A DNA stretch of 64,000 nt, taken from the NCBI GenBank assembly GCA_029378245.1, contig JARKIF010000001.1, positions 3,038,001 to 3,102,000 on the forward strand, read 5' to 3'. This stretch comes from Roridomyces roridus (Eukaryota; Basidiomycota; Agaricomycetes; Agaricales; Mycenaceae). Position numbers and translations under genes: made by a program. Of this stretch, positions 21,785-31,527 are shown in pieces; position 1 is the stretch's first letter; each line of letters opens with the position of its first letter. The notes below the pieces were generated by a model. The model was not told where the DNA came from and made no database searches. It was given only the letters and a program-made list of their open reading frames with translations.

Positions 21785-23646
21785 ATGCGTCCCACGGGTA
21801 TTGTATTCGGGCTGGCTTCCACTGTCCAACTGGCTCTCGGCGCTGCTGTTTTCCACTGGCCCGACCCTATGTTGGACACCCTCGAGGATTCACTATACGT
21901 TAATCACTTCAGCCCTGTCTCCGCGTTTGCTTTAAACTGCGCCCCACGCGACAACTCGACCATCGCGGCTCAGTGGCTCCGACTCGTAAGCAGAGAATAT
22001 GTTCTGTGTCCAGCTTCAACTCAACTTTATGTGCAGGCGTACCATGACATGGCGACGCACAACGCTACAACCGGCACTGGGGGAATGGACGCTTCCATTA
22101 CGTACGAGTATACGCGGTCCCAGAACATCGGTGTCGGCATGCTCGAGTCTCTTGTTGACCTTGCCGAGTCACCAAACCAATATGTCGGAAGTTGGTATGG
22201 GTTTTCATGTTCGAGCTGATTTCTATATGTGTGGTGGCCGACTTCATTGCGATGGGAGTTGTTAACGCGGTGATCGGATGTGGAGGAGGGCCTGTAATCC
22301 CCTTCAGAGGCGGTCGCAAAGATGCCACCGAGGCTGGCCCCGCCACCGTCCCCGAACCGCAACAAGATCTTGCTTCGCACATTGCCTCGTTCAAGGACCA
22401 AGGATTCAACGAGACAGAAATGATCAGTCTTGTTGCTTGCGGCCACAGTTTTGGTACGTCCAACTAGCAGCTATTAGTGCGCAATTCTAACACTGGGGCT
22501 CGGGTGGTGTACGAAAGAACGATTTTCCCTTGATTGTAACGGATGGTGTGCCCGCTGGCGTTCAAACTTTTGCATCAACACTCGGCTTTGACAACACAGT
22601 GTGAGTTGCGTTGCAAGTTTTGCCTTTTCATTGCACTCACGTCGTTTCAGTGTTACAGAATACCTGAGTGGTACCACCGTCACGGAAAACGTTCTCGTCG
22701 TTGGGTCTAATGTCACCACGCGCTCCGATCTGCGTATTTTCTCCAGCGACAACAATGCCACCATGCAGAGACTGGCATCATTAGACACCTTCAACCAAGT
22801 CTGCGCAGACCTCATTGGGCGGATGATCGACACTGTTCCTAAAGACGTACAACTCACGGACCCCATCGAGCCCTTCGACTTTAAAGTGAAAGAAACCATG
22901 CTTTTCCCTCAGGGTGGTTCCCTTGCATTCCTTGCAACCATGCGGGTGAGCACGTTGTTAGGTATGCGAACCGGAGACTAACGGTAGTAGACAATCGACG
23001 ATGGGATGAATCGCACTGTGAAGATTTTCTGGAAAGAACGAACAGGGTCGTTCTGCCCATCGGAAGGTTGCTCGGTCTCTTCATTCCAAGTCAATAACGT
23101 CGAGGCGTCTTTCCTCGCCACTCTCAAGGGCGTCCAATCGTTTAACGAGCATTCCTTTAACGCGTTCATCGACCTCGCTACCTCGATATCGCACTTCTGG
23201 TTCGAGGTAGACAACAACGACGGCTCTGCACCCATCATCGTCGAAAACCATGGCACCAACTTCACTATTGACCAAGACGTGCTCTTATTCGACCCGCGGC
23301 GCTCCGGTTTCACCATCGCTGGAAATTTCATGGTTGTCGGCGTACGTCTTTATCCTCCTTACTTCGAGTTTGTCTTATGCCCTTTTTCCAGGTCAAAACT
23401 TCCTCCCCTGCCGATGTGGCGGCGTTGGCGACTGTTTTCGGGCCCGTCAATTGCGTTAATATCATTCCGATGCCCAGCAACACGACGATCAGCCTCACGC
23501 TCGACTCGTCCCACCCACCAGCAGACGGGTATACATTTTACGCGGCGCGGCGTTCTAACAGCTACTCGAGTAGCACGTGCCATGCTACTGTCGACGGCAC
23601 GGCGTACTCGGTGTGGGTGCCTACTTTGAGTGCGCCTGGAGTGTAG
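21785..23646 (+). CDS. Secreted heme peroxidase (plant-type superfamily, PF00141-like)
   Basis: Extracellular heme peroxidase of a group common in Agaricomycetes. The ATG at 21785 starts a signal peptide (MRPTGIVFGLASTVQLALGA). Exon 1 ends QWLRL and joins AYHDMATHNATTGTGGMDAS, giving the distal Arg and His in RLAYHD. The chain continues DFIAMGVVNAVIGCGGGPVI, FRGGRKDATEAGPATVPEP, FNETEMISLVACGHSFG with the presumed proximal His in ACGHS, then VTEYLSGTTVTENVLVVGSN, TFNQVCADLIGRMIDTVPK and a C-terminal region of about 200 residues with several N-glycosylation sequons (NRT, NFT, NTT). Stop TAG 23644-23646. About eight introns. Mn-binding or exposed Trp residues of true ligninases were not recognised, so a ligninolytic role is not claimed. 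Confidence 0.85.
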
Positions 23647-24190
23647 GTGGTCTTGGCATTTTTAGACATGCTCTCAGTGGACACTACATTATCCAGAGTG
23701 AATCGAAACAGATAATTTTGCACTGAGCTCCTCGGCGAGCCGACGCGTTGTTGACGAGGATTGACGCGACTCGGATCATTCTCGCTTATCACTCTGGTCA
23801 CCGCTCCACTCACTTCCTGCGAGACTCTTGACGTTGAAGTTGACCACCACCATCTTCCTCGACCGGCACAAGTTCCGAATACGTGACCCGTTGCACAGCA
23901 GCGTTCAAACGGCAAGAGATGCTTGCCTCCCTTCCTCTGAAGTTCTTGGCGATGTGATCCAATGGTCCAATCATCAATGTGCTCTCTACAACACACCTAT
24001 CCGTCAGGCTTGTCAACTTGTCGCGCTGGTTCCACAGCGCCGGGCTGACCTGCAGCTGCTCATTGCCTGCGTCCTTACTGCCGCTTCTATTCCCGCCTTG
24101 GAGAGACACATGACCAGGACCCACCTGTCTCGGAGGTACTAATCGCTCTCGGAGCATATGATTCTTGGTCTAGCCTCATAATCTGCGCTG

Positions 24191-24197
24191 TATATAA
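24191..24197 (+). promoter_or_regulatory. TATA box of TPR-like gene 1
   Basis: TATATAA, 77-83 bp upstream of the ATG at 24274; the C homopolymer lies between the two, so it would be transcribed in the 5' leader. Confidence 0.6.
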
Positions 24198-24224
24198 GGG
24201 CAGTCTCACCAATTCCTTGTCATC

Positions 24225-24225
<1 letters not shown>

Positions 24226-24257
<32 letters not shown>
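24226..24257. repeat. Poly-C tract (32 C)
   Basis: An uninterrupted run of 32 cytosines in the presumed 5' untranslated leader, 16 bp before the ATG at 24274. Its real length may vary between nuclei or be misread by sequencing. Confidence 0.9.
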
Positions 24258-24273
24258 TGTCTCTGCGCCCACC

Positions 24274-24887
24274 ATGCCTCTCGTCTCGATGCAAGAAGTC
24301 TACCAATCATTCGGGTTCTCCCAAGCCGAGGCCCGGAACCTCGCTGGCGATCACGCAGCTGCTCACGGAGGGATGGCGGTCAAGGGATGGGTACCTGACA
24401 TGGACGAGGACTCGTATGACCCGGAGGACCCGGAGCTCGGTGTGGACGTACTCGACATGGCCGAGCAAGCGCGCGTGCGGGGTGACCTCAAGACGTGCGA
24501 GAACACACTACTTTTGTGCTTTATCAAGAGCATGACAGATCCTGGGCTCGTCGTAGTCAAGCTGCGATGCTTGGTCCGGCTCGGTGATCTTTATCGGCAG
24601 AAGAAAGACTGGGAGGAGGGCGTCCGGAAGTACGATGCCGCGTACAAGATATGGGAAAAACAGCAGTGGTTGGCTGATGCCGTGAGTAACATCCCAGTCT
24701 TTCATTTCAACCAAACGGGCTAAATGTCTCTGTGCAGGACCGAACCATCCACCCCGTGTCCTTCATGCGCAAATGGGCGGAGTGCTGTGACCGTCTCGGG
24801 AACTCCGAAGAGGCTGCGAAACATAAAGCAAAAGCAGAGAGGTTCGAGGCACAATATGCGGGTTATTGGAGCGACGAGTCGGACTAG
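24274..24887 (+). CDS. TPR-like small protein, copy 1
   Basis: Protein of about 185 residues of unknown function. The ATG at 24274 (context CACCATG) gives MPLVSMQEVYQSFGFSQAEA; an acidic stretch DMDEDSYDPEDPELG is followed by a helical hairpin pattern: VLDMAEQARVRGDLKTCENT, LRCLVRLGDLYRQKKDWEEG, and RKYDAAYKIWEKQQ, which reads as one or two TPR-like repeats. One intron (about 24681-24737) separates these from the last exon, RKWAECCDRLGNSEEAAKHK ending AGYWSDESD at stop 24885-24887. It is a clear paralogue of the gene at 28670: both share the VLD[MV]AE, TCE, LRCL-RLGDL and W-EG/EA positions. The frame extends upstream as poly-Pro through the C run but lacks an ATG there. Confidence 0.75.
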
Positions 24888-25249
24888 TGTGTTCTTGGCC
24901 TTTCTCTCTCTCAAAACAAGTTGTAACTCTCATAGCAAATGTACAATTATTCGGGTTCGGAATCGATTTGTATCTAATACTCCGCAGTCAATGCTTGTAT
25001 CAATCTCCGAGCGTCGGGGTTCTTGGAAGGGATCATTATCTCCCATTTTCGTGAGCGTATATGCACACGGCGGCAAGCCTGACGACGTCTAGCCTGCCTC
25101 GACCGTTCGTCTGGCTTCAGGGTCTGAGATGAGACATCGAATAGGTGGCTCTTCGCGAGTTCGATTGCCAGTGAACCACCAGGTTTACGAAACAACACGC
25201 CGTCTATGGCGCTCCGTTCATCAGTGTTTTAACATTTTACTTGGCGGCT

Positions 25250-25562
25250 TTTGGCGCTTGTCAGCTTGTCCACAAGGTCACAAGTTCGAACACCGACCGG
25301 GATATTATTTTTTCTTGTTCAGAAATGTGAAAGAGATGCGTTGGAGTACTCAAATGGCCCCAAAAACAATGTCTCTTCATTTTTATTCTGCACACCGAAG
25401 CCATCAGATCAATGACCGGGGAAACAAAAAATCAAAATAATGCACTGCCCAAGGGTTGAACAGTGGACCTTGTGGAATTTAGACATGAGCTTGTCAGCTT
25501 GTCGCAAAATTGAAATTCGGCTCATTTTGGCAGAGCTTGTCAGCTTGCCGAGGCTGACAAGC
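25250..25562. mobile_element. Candidate short non-autonomous element with B-box-like motif
   Basis: The left part holds GCTTGTCAGCTTGTC (25256-25270) followed by AAGTTCGAACACC (25282-25294), which resembles an RNA polymerase III B box as in tRNA-derived SINEs. Two more copies of AGCTTGTCAGCTTG occur near 25488 and 25534, and an inverted GGCTGACAAGC lies at 25552-25562. No full tRNA fold, clear A box or target duplication was found, so the class is uncertain. Confidence 0.35.
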
Positions 25563-25581
25563 AGATTGTTAAAAGTCTGAT

Positions 25582-26283
25582 GTTTGGAAAATAAATCATC
25601 TCTCTTATATGTGCCACTCCCATATTTCTGAGATGCCGGCTCTCATATTTGTGTCCGACAATCCACTCAAGGAATCCATATGTATGACCATATTTGCACT
25701 AACGACGAGCGGGATGGCCTGCCGGACGTTTTGTCGGGATGCCGCTCCAGGGCGGCGTCGCGTCGGTTGTTTCAATTTTCCTAAAGCCCGCGAAAAAAAA
25801 AGAAAAAAACTGCAGCCTTCGTTGAGCCTTCGGGAAACCTCCTGCTGGTGTTCACGGCAAAGATATTCAGAAGTCGGCGGTGGATGAGGAGGGCCGCAGT
25901 AACAGCGGTCAGCGGCTTGGCCATCGCGATCTGATCGCTGGGTCACTCGGCAACTTGCCGAATCAGTGGCACAAGAGTGGCAAAATGATGATGGCGGCAG
26001 AAAAGTTTCGGAGTTCAGGGAATGACCGAGGCAATACCGCCGTCTGAGCGGTATCCGCGGCGACGACCGGCGGGGCAGCCCGCTCATCGCTGATCTCGAC
26101 TTCGGCAGATGGTTACAGGTTGCTCGTCCGGCCCAAGTAATATATATTAGATGCACCTCCGAACATATATGAGATATGCAGTGATTTGCTAGCCAGAATT
26201 CTGAGATGCTTCTCTGGAAATATGCGCACACCCAACATATATGATATGGCACGAATATGTGTGAGATGAATTTTTTTCCAAAC
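25582..26283. mobile_element. Inverted-repeat (MITE-like) element A
   Basis: The left end GTTTGGAAAATAAATCATCT (25582-25601) matches, as an inverted repeat, the right end AGATGAATTTTTTTCCAAAC (26264-26283) at about 17 of 20 positions. The 702-bp interior has no transposase-like frame. The same end sequence, better conserved, bounds element B, so A and B belong to one family. The left end lacks the outer GGAGCG bases seen at the other ends and looks eroded. Confidence 0.65.
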
Positions 26284-26427
26284 GGAGCGCCATACGCTCC
26301 GTTTGGAAAACAATTCATCTCCTATATATGCGGCTCATCCCACTCATGTCATAAGGATCTCACATGTGTTGAAATGCATCATATATTCCTGAGCAGTGTA
26401 TCTAATATTCCCAAGCAAGTGCATCAA

Positions 26428-26676
26428 ATACTGTAGTATTCCGTTCAATTCGGATGGCACTTTGGGGTGTGACAATTCATACGAATGGAACCTTTCGTAT
26501 CCGACGGCCGGCATGGCTCAAAAAAGGAAATTTGATCCGTGATTTGATCTCGGCTAAGGTCGGCATCCCTCGGCAGGCGAAAAATTGCCTCTGTGACCCT
26601 GTGACATACGAAATTTTCCATATAAAGAATCCCGTGTGACCCGTGACCATACGAATTGAACGTAATACTACAGTAT
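26428..26676. mobile_element. Nested 249-bp MITE-like element C
   Basis: Terminal inverted repeats of about 30 bp, starting ATACTGTAGTATTCCGTTCA at 26428 and ending with the near-complement at 26647-26676 (about three mismatches). If the outermost TA is the duplicated target, ends are CTGTAGTATT, which would fit a Tc1/mariner-type non-autonomous element. It lies inside element B, so it inserted later or was carried along. Confidence 0.7.
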
Positions 26677-27669
26677 CTGGTCACAAATATGTGCCGGGCG
26701 AAGGCGCATCTCATGTGAAACTTCGCCTCTAATATTTGTAAAAGGATCATGGCAACAATGGGAGGATGCGACGAGACAAGAAGCAAGTATCAGCCGTCTG
26801 CCAGTCCATGCAAAAACAAGGCAAAGTGTTCGGTCGGTCTAAAGAAATTCGCCCAGGATTACGTGCGGTATGTACGGTCCAAGACTGATCCCCAGGGTCC
26901 CTTGAAGCCCGTCGCCGGAGAGAGCTGGACCCTACCGAAATTCAACTGCGCCGCGGCGAGCCCATTCACGCGAAGCATCGTTGGGGATCAGCCAAGTTGC
27001 GAGCGACTGGAGATCGATGCATCAACTTCCCTAGAGTGCAGCAACAAGATCTAGAGTTATAGACGAGCTGCCCTCATATCCGTGCACGATTGTTGCGCCA
27101 GCCCGTTGACACGTCGTCCCCGCACCCATGTTGAAGTCGGCATTCCGCCTGTGGGTACTTGGAGTGGAGGGCACAAGCTTGAGGTTCTTCTTGCTTAGGC
27201 TTGGTGGCAAGAAACCAGCTCGGGTGGTTCGCAGCAGCTCTGCTTCAATGTAGGCGAAGACTTGGCGAACACCTCGGGATGAAAGGTGCTGGGTGAAGAA
27301 GACAGTCAGCTCTTCTGGCGTTCAAGGTAATTACAAGAGACATCCAGGACAGAGGTGAGACGGGCTGGAGTCCAGAAGGGAGGGACCATGGGACTCGGAG
27401 GCCCACTGCGCGTCGGTGCCCCCAAATGCTTGCTGAGGTGTCTGGATTGCTGACCAAGTACAGACTTGCCGGCGTTGTCGTGTTGACGACTGGATGCAGA
27501 TAACACAAACGTGCACGCGTGCCATCCGGAGAGACTGCCAGAGCGGGTGAGGAAAAAGCGGGGCTGCCGTGGATGGTGAAGCGTGGACCCCTGGCAACCT
27601 CGGGCCCCATTCACATTGTTGTCGAGCACGTCTGCCACCGTTCCGAATGTGTTCGCGGAGAGGTCATCA

Positions 27670-27687
27670 GAGAGAGAGAGAGAGAGT
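27670..27687. repeat. GA dinucleotide microsatellite
   Basis: A run of about eight GA units inside element B. Confidence 0.7.
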
Positions 27688-28320
27688 AGTGATGCATCAA
27701 TCAATCTGATTCAATCATAATGAGGAGAGCGGCAGGGACCGGTACAATGCCGCCTGCCGCCGGCCGAGTGTCAGATATTGAAGAATCTGCCAACAATTCG
27801 TGGATGTGTTGGAAAACAGGCTTGGAATATATATTTAATATCTGAGCCGCACACATATATGATACATGAGGGAGGGTTTGAATAGAGATCTCCAGAAGAA
27901 TGCGAGATGAATTGTTTTCCAAACGGAGCGCCATACGGAGCGCCATACGCCGTCATCGATTCATCTCTCGCCCTCTCTCGCTCCACTCAATGCCCGTGGC
28001 CTCACTCCAACCGCCTGCAAGAGTGCTATGCTGAATTCATGTATTGTAGAACCGAGCTGCCCGTCTGCGCGGTGTGGCAAACAAGGCGGGGCTGTGCTAG
28101 GAGGGCGTTGGTAAGCTCGATGTCGCGCTTGAAGAGTAATATCCAGTTGCCCAAGAGAACTCTGTCGGAAATTGGCAGGCGAAAGAAACGCGAAGAATCC
28201 GAGGACAAAGAGATATCTTTGCTTCTGGCAGTGGCTCATGTTGTCGATTGTTCTTTTCATTTAAATGTCGTATCAAGTTTTGTCCTTCAACTTCCCTTGC
28301 ATCAGCTTCCTTCGTCGATA

Positions 28321-28561
28321 AGACTTGAACAAAGACCGCTTTGGTGGCCTATGCAAAAGAGTCAGAAAGACTAAACTTGTGGTGCTCTTTGTCACGAGAA
28401 TAGGTTGCGTTCTGTGGCTCATGATGCTGTCGTTCTTTCAATTGTGCTTTGACCTTCTCTTTTTGTCTCAACTTTGTTGATCAAATATTGGCTCTTGAAC
28501 AAAGAACATCCCCGCTGGTGGCCCAAGCGATATCCCAAAATGGTGCTCTTTGTTATAGGCT
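28321..28561. repeat. Diverged direct repeat in the promoter of TPR-like gene 2
   Basis: Two similar stretches of about 75 bp, near 28325-28400 and 28492-28561. Each holds CTTGAACAAAGA, then TGGTGGCC, then TGGTGCTCTTTGT in the same order. They may be duplicated upstream regulatory blocks or a decayed repeat. Confidence 0.5.
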
Positions 28562-28608
28562 TCTGATTGATCGTGTTGGCCCACAAAAGCGGTCAAAGCA
28601 TGTGGGTG

Positions 28609-28615
28609 TATAAAG
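28609..28615 (+). promoter_or_regulatory. TATA box of TPR-like gene 2
   Basis: TATAAAG, 55 bp upstream of the ATG at 28670. Confidence 0.6.
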
Positions 28616-28669
28616 GACAGCCATGCAGAACGAGCAAGCCAGTATTCCTCACCCCATTTTCACCGCACA

Positions 28670-29320
28670 ATGACCACCCACTTTCTGGATTTGGATATTT
28701 CAACACCCACGTCTCTGGAGGAATCATTCCAAGACCTGGGATTCACCACCGCCGAGTTTTGCGCAATGGTGGACAAGCCCAGGATGTGCACAACAAGGAC
28801 TGTCGATTCCAGCACATTTCAAGTCCCAGAGCACGCAGAAATGCTCGATGTCGCCGAATCCCTCCGGCTGCAGGGGGATGCGGATACATGCGAGAAGATA
28901 CTCCGCCTTTGCATCATTCACACCCTCTTGCCGAACAACTCGAGGAATCGTGTCCTGCTCGTGGGCAGGCTAAGATGCCTCAGGCGCCTGGGTGACCTTC
29001 TTTACGCCAATGAGCGGTGGGAGGAGGCGCGCCAGCAGTACGTCGAGGCTTTGGACATGTGGAAAGATTATGCCTCTTGGATGATGCATGTGCCCTTGGT
29101 GAGTGGTTTCGACTTTCTTCTGGACCAGGCCGGAGCTAAACAATGGCCCAGGAACGCGAACTCGGGCTGGGAATCTTGTTGGATAGAGAGAATGTGTGCA
29201 GAGACATCAAGTGGATTTGCGGGGCGGACGAGGAGAGAGGGCGACACGTGGATGTGCGATGTCGAGGATGTGGTGAAGTTCGCAAATGAGATTGAGCGAT
29301 GCAGTAACGTAGAAAACTAG
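28670..29320 (+). CDS. TPR-like small protein, copy 2
   Basis: Paralogue of the protein at 24274. The ATG at 28670 gives MTTHFLDLDISTPTSLEESF, then MLDVAESLRLQGDADTCEKI, LLVGRLRCLRRLGDLLYANE and RWEEARQQYVEALDMWKDYA, the same helical order as copy 1. After WMMHVPL there is a GTGAGT donor and an acceptor about 25-30 nt later, which would be a very short intron; in copy 1 the equivalent position has a normal intron followed by RKWAECCDRLG. The downstream sequence reads open in more than one frame (to the stop at 29318-29320 in one), and I cannot tell which is used, so the C-terminus is uncertain. Function unknown. Confidence 0.65.
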   Translation: MTTHFLDLDISTPTSLEESFQDLGFTTAEFCAMVDKPRMCTTRTVDSSTFQVPEHAEMLDVAESLRLQGDADTCEKILRLCIIHTLLPNNSRNRVLLVGRLRCLRRLGDLLYANERWEEARQQYVEALDMWKDYASWMMHVPLVSGFDFLLDQAGAKQWPRNANSGWESCWIERMCAETSSGFAGRTRREGDTWMCDVEDVVKFANEIERCSNVEN

Positions 29321-29545
29321 TCTCGAATATTGCAACATGCTGGCAAAGAGCAAAGAGACCGAAACTGATCCGCACCGACGCCAACGGATCATCGACGACA
29401 TCCGAAATTCAACCAAGACAAACTTGCAACACACTTGTAGCATACACACATGCATATCCCTATTCCAGAATACGGTAATGTTACAAATGTTCAGAAACCA
29501 GTAATCGAACAACCCGACCGACATCATTAGTATATCACCGCACCG

Positions 29546-31182
29546 TTATATTCGCAACCTTCTCTCATAGGTCGAAAACCTCGAGACACGGGAGAGCCTG
29601 CGCGATTGAGATGATGGTCTTTGGATGTGATATTTTGTTGGGAAAGAGAGCCATTGCGGAGTACACCCTGAGCGCTCTATGAGACGCTGAACGGCATTTC
29701 CGTCCGCTGCACCGTGAGTCAGGAGCTGCTCGAGGACGGGTGCGTCCATGCAGTCGAGCAGGCAAGGGAGGCATGGGGCCGACTGCATTGTTGGCATCGA
29801 GTGCCCGAAGCGGAGGGTGCTTTCGATTAGGATCTCGAGGATGCGAAGGTGGGGAAGACGGACAACGTCGTCCGTGGGGAATGTCCCGGGAGCCGCGCAG
29901 ATCACATGAAGTTCGACGATGTTCGATAGGTGGTTGAGGATGGGAGGCACCTCCTCGCTGGACGCGAAGGTCGTGGTGAGCCGAGTCAATTGGCGCCACG
30001 GGAACGCAAATGGGGAGCTACCGCAGACTCCGTTGGTATGATAGAAGACAGCAGGAATGGTGGTCAACTCTGCGGCGCCGTCAGAGAATGCATTCCGAAC
30101 GTCCTGCAACGGGGTGCCCAACGACTCGAGTGTATGGGTGCAAATGTCGAGCTCGGTCAAATTATGCACGCGGCCGCGTATCCCCGCCAGTTTCCCGAGA
30201 GCTCGAGACGTCGAAACCTCGATGGTCAAGGTCTTCCATCGACCGGCGTGCTCCAAGACGACATCGAGACCATCATGTCTATAGCCCTCGCTGTCGCGAA
30301 TTTTAATCATCAGAGGCACCCCGCCAGATCGTTTGTGTAGAAGCCTCATGAGCGGGGCTGCTCCGTGGGCGGGCATCTGGCATGCAAGGGGGCATGAGAC
30401 GCGGCACCACAGCAGCTTGAAACCCAAGGCCACCTCAGACCAACGACGACACACGCGTGTCAACAACCAAGGGGCTTGCCTCGGAACACTCTCGTACGGG
30501 ATGTCGATATCTGGGCAAGCCGAGTTTTCGACAAGCAGTAAAAAGATATGCGCGAGGAGCTCGGTCGGCAAACGACGGAGGGCGGAGATGGACCCCTTGT
30601 GCTCCGTGATGGACGTGGAGAGATCTCCAAGCCGGCGGGTGACAAGTCTCGTCAAGCTCTTTAAGGACGCGAGCTGAGATTCGAGTTGGTCGATGTACTC
30701 GTTCAGAGCGCGGAGGTCGGGTTTCTCGAAGGTTAACCCCAAGTAAAGAATAGAGTAAACCAAGGGCGAGAGTGTGGGTAGATCAGGGAGCTCGACCAAC
30801 GGCGCCACCCTCGTCCGTGGATGCTGAGGTGGGTCGTGGACTAATGTGCGAGTACATAAGCCAGTCCCAAGCAACAAAAAGGAGCGTACTCACCTGTCAA
30901 GTACCTATAGGCCTCGACGGACTTTGTAAGATCTTCATAACGGTGGATGACAAGCCCCGTCAAGCTCTTGAGGGACTCGAAATGAGATTCTAGGTCCTCG
31001 ATGTGTCCCTGTAGGATGCGGACTTGGAGCTCGTCGGGGACCCAGTCTGACTGGTTTATGTGAGAGATTGAGAAGGGTGGGGTGGGTAGATCGGGCAGCA
31101 CGACCAAAGGCCGAGCTTTCCTCTCGTACGGAGTGTCCTCGCGACTGGCCCACTTGCGGACTTCTGAGATCAAGGCGGCCAC
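29546..31182 (-). CDS. F-box protein with coiled coil, internally duplicated N-terminus (5' end unresolved)
   Basis: Probable substrate adaptor of an SCF ubiquitin ligase. Exon 1 (open from 31182) reads PLVVLPDLPTPPF and IEDLESHFESLKSLTGLVIH. A GT-AG intron (30895 to about 30843) joins TVHDPPQHPRTRVAPLVELP, DLPTLSP, IDQLESQLASLKSLTRLVTR, then the F-box ALRRLPTELLAHIFLLLVEN and WLLTRVCRRWSEVALGFKLL, followed by an LRR-like C-terminal half (NLTELDICTHTLESLG, LPHLRILEILIESTLRFG) to stop 29546-29548. The module PLVxLPDLPT...LESxxxSLKSLTxLV thus appears twice. Exon 1 has no ATG; the sequence before it (intron acceptor near 31182) suggests another upstream exon, in which I could not find a clean start. 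The gene could be partly decayed. Confidence 0.7.
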
Positions 31183-31527
31183 TGTCCAGCGTATGAGCGG
31201 ATATCAGTGGACAAGGACCATATACTTACTGGAGGATTTGGAAGGAGAAGAAGAGGTCTGATGTTGGTCTGATGGTGAGAAAATCTAAGCGAACCGCGTC
31301 GCGTTCAAGTCACGCGGACAGTTTTGATCTGATCTGATAAGACTTAGCCCCATCCGACTTGTCCACTGCAACTGCAAGTGAGAAACATCAATGGAACCGT
31401 ACATGCTAATACACTTCTATGTAAGTACTATGCATGTATGTCAGTCCTCAGGGTGCCACCACGTAGCCAAGAGAGTCTCGACTCTCGAATCTAATACTTA
31501 TAATGGAAGTCGGAACACTGAGGAATT

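Larger units (their letters stand above)
23647..24273. other. Intergenic region with a 32-C homopolymer
   Basis: No gene supported. It carries the 3' flank of the peroxidase and the promoter of the next gene. A TATA box and a 32-base run of C (24226-24257) lie directly in front of the next start codon. Confidence 0.5.
26301..27924. mobile_element. Inverted-repeat element B (composite)
   Basis: Perfect terminal inverted repeat of 21 bp: GTTTGGAAAACAATTCATCT plus C at 26301-26321 and its complement at 27904-27924. With the outer GGAGCG bases the match grows to 27 bp (26295-26321 and 27904-27930). CCATA flanks both extended ends directly (26290-26294 and 27931-27935), a possible 5-bp target duplication. 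A second, unrelated small element (26428-26676) sits inside. On the right the unit GGAGCGCCATAC is tandemly repeated (27925-27948). No transposase gene seen. Confidence 0.7.
24888..28669. other. Accessory region rich in inverted-repeat elements, no host gene supported
   Basis: This 3.8-kb interval separates the two TPR-like paralogues. It contains a possible SINE-like unit (about 25250-25562) and nested inverted-repeat elements (25582-27924). Open frames inside the elements, such as 25605-26318 on - and 27245-27704 on -, do not resemble transposases. Confidence 0.6.

Noticed and set aside
21785..23646. Lignin or manganese peroxidase call for the heme peroxidase
   Set aside because: The Mn-binding acids and the long-range electron-transfer Trp motif were not recognised; only superfamily membership is supported.
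24217..24273. N-terminal poly-Pro extension of TPR-like protein 1 through the C run
   Set aside because: No ATG lies upstream in that frame; the ATG at 24274 has a good CACCATG context and the TATA box position fits.
25605..26318. 237-codon minus-strand frame in the inverted-repeat region
   Set aside because: It spans almost all of element A and crosses its palindromic right end; no transposase or other domain is visible.
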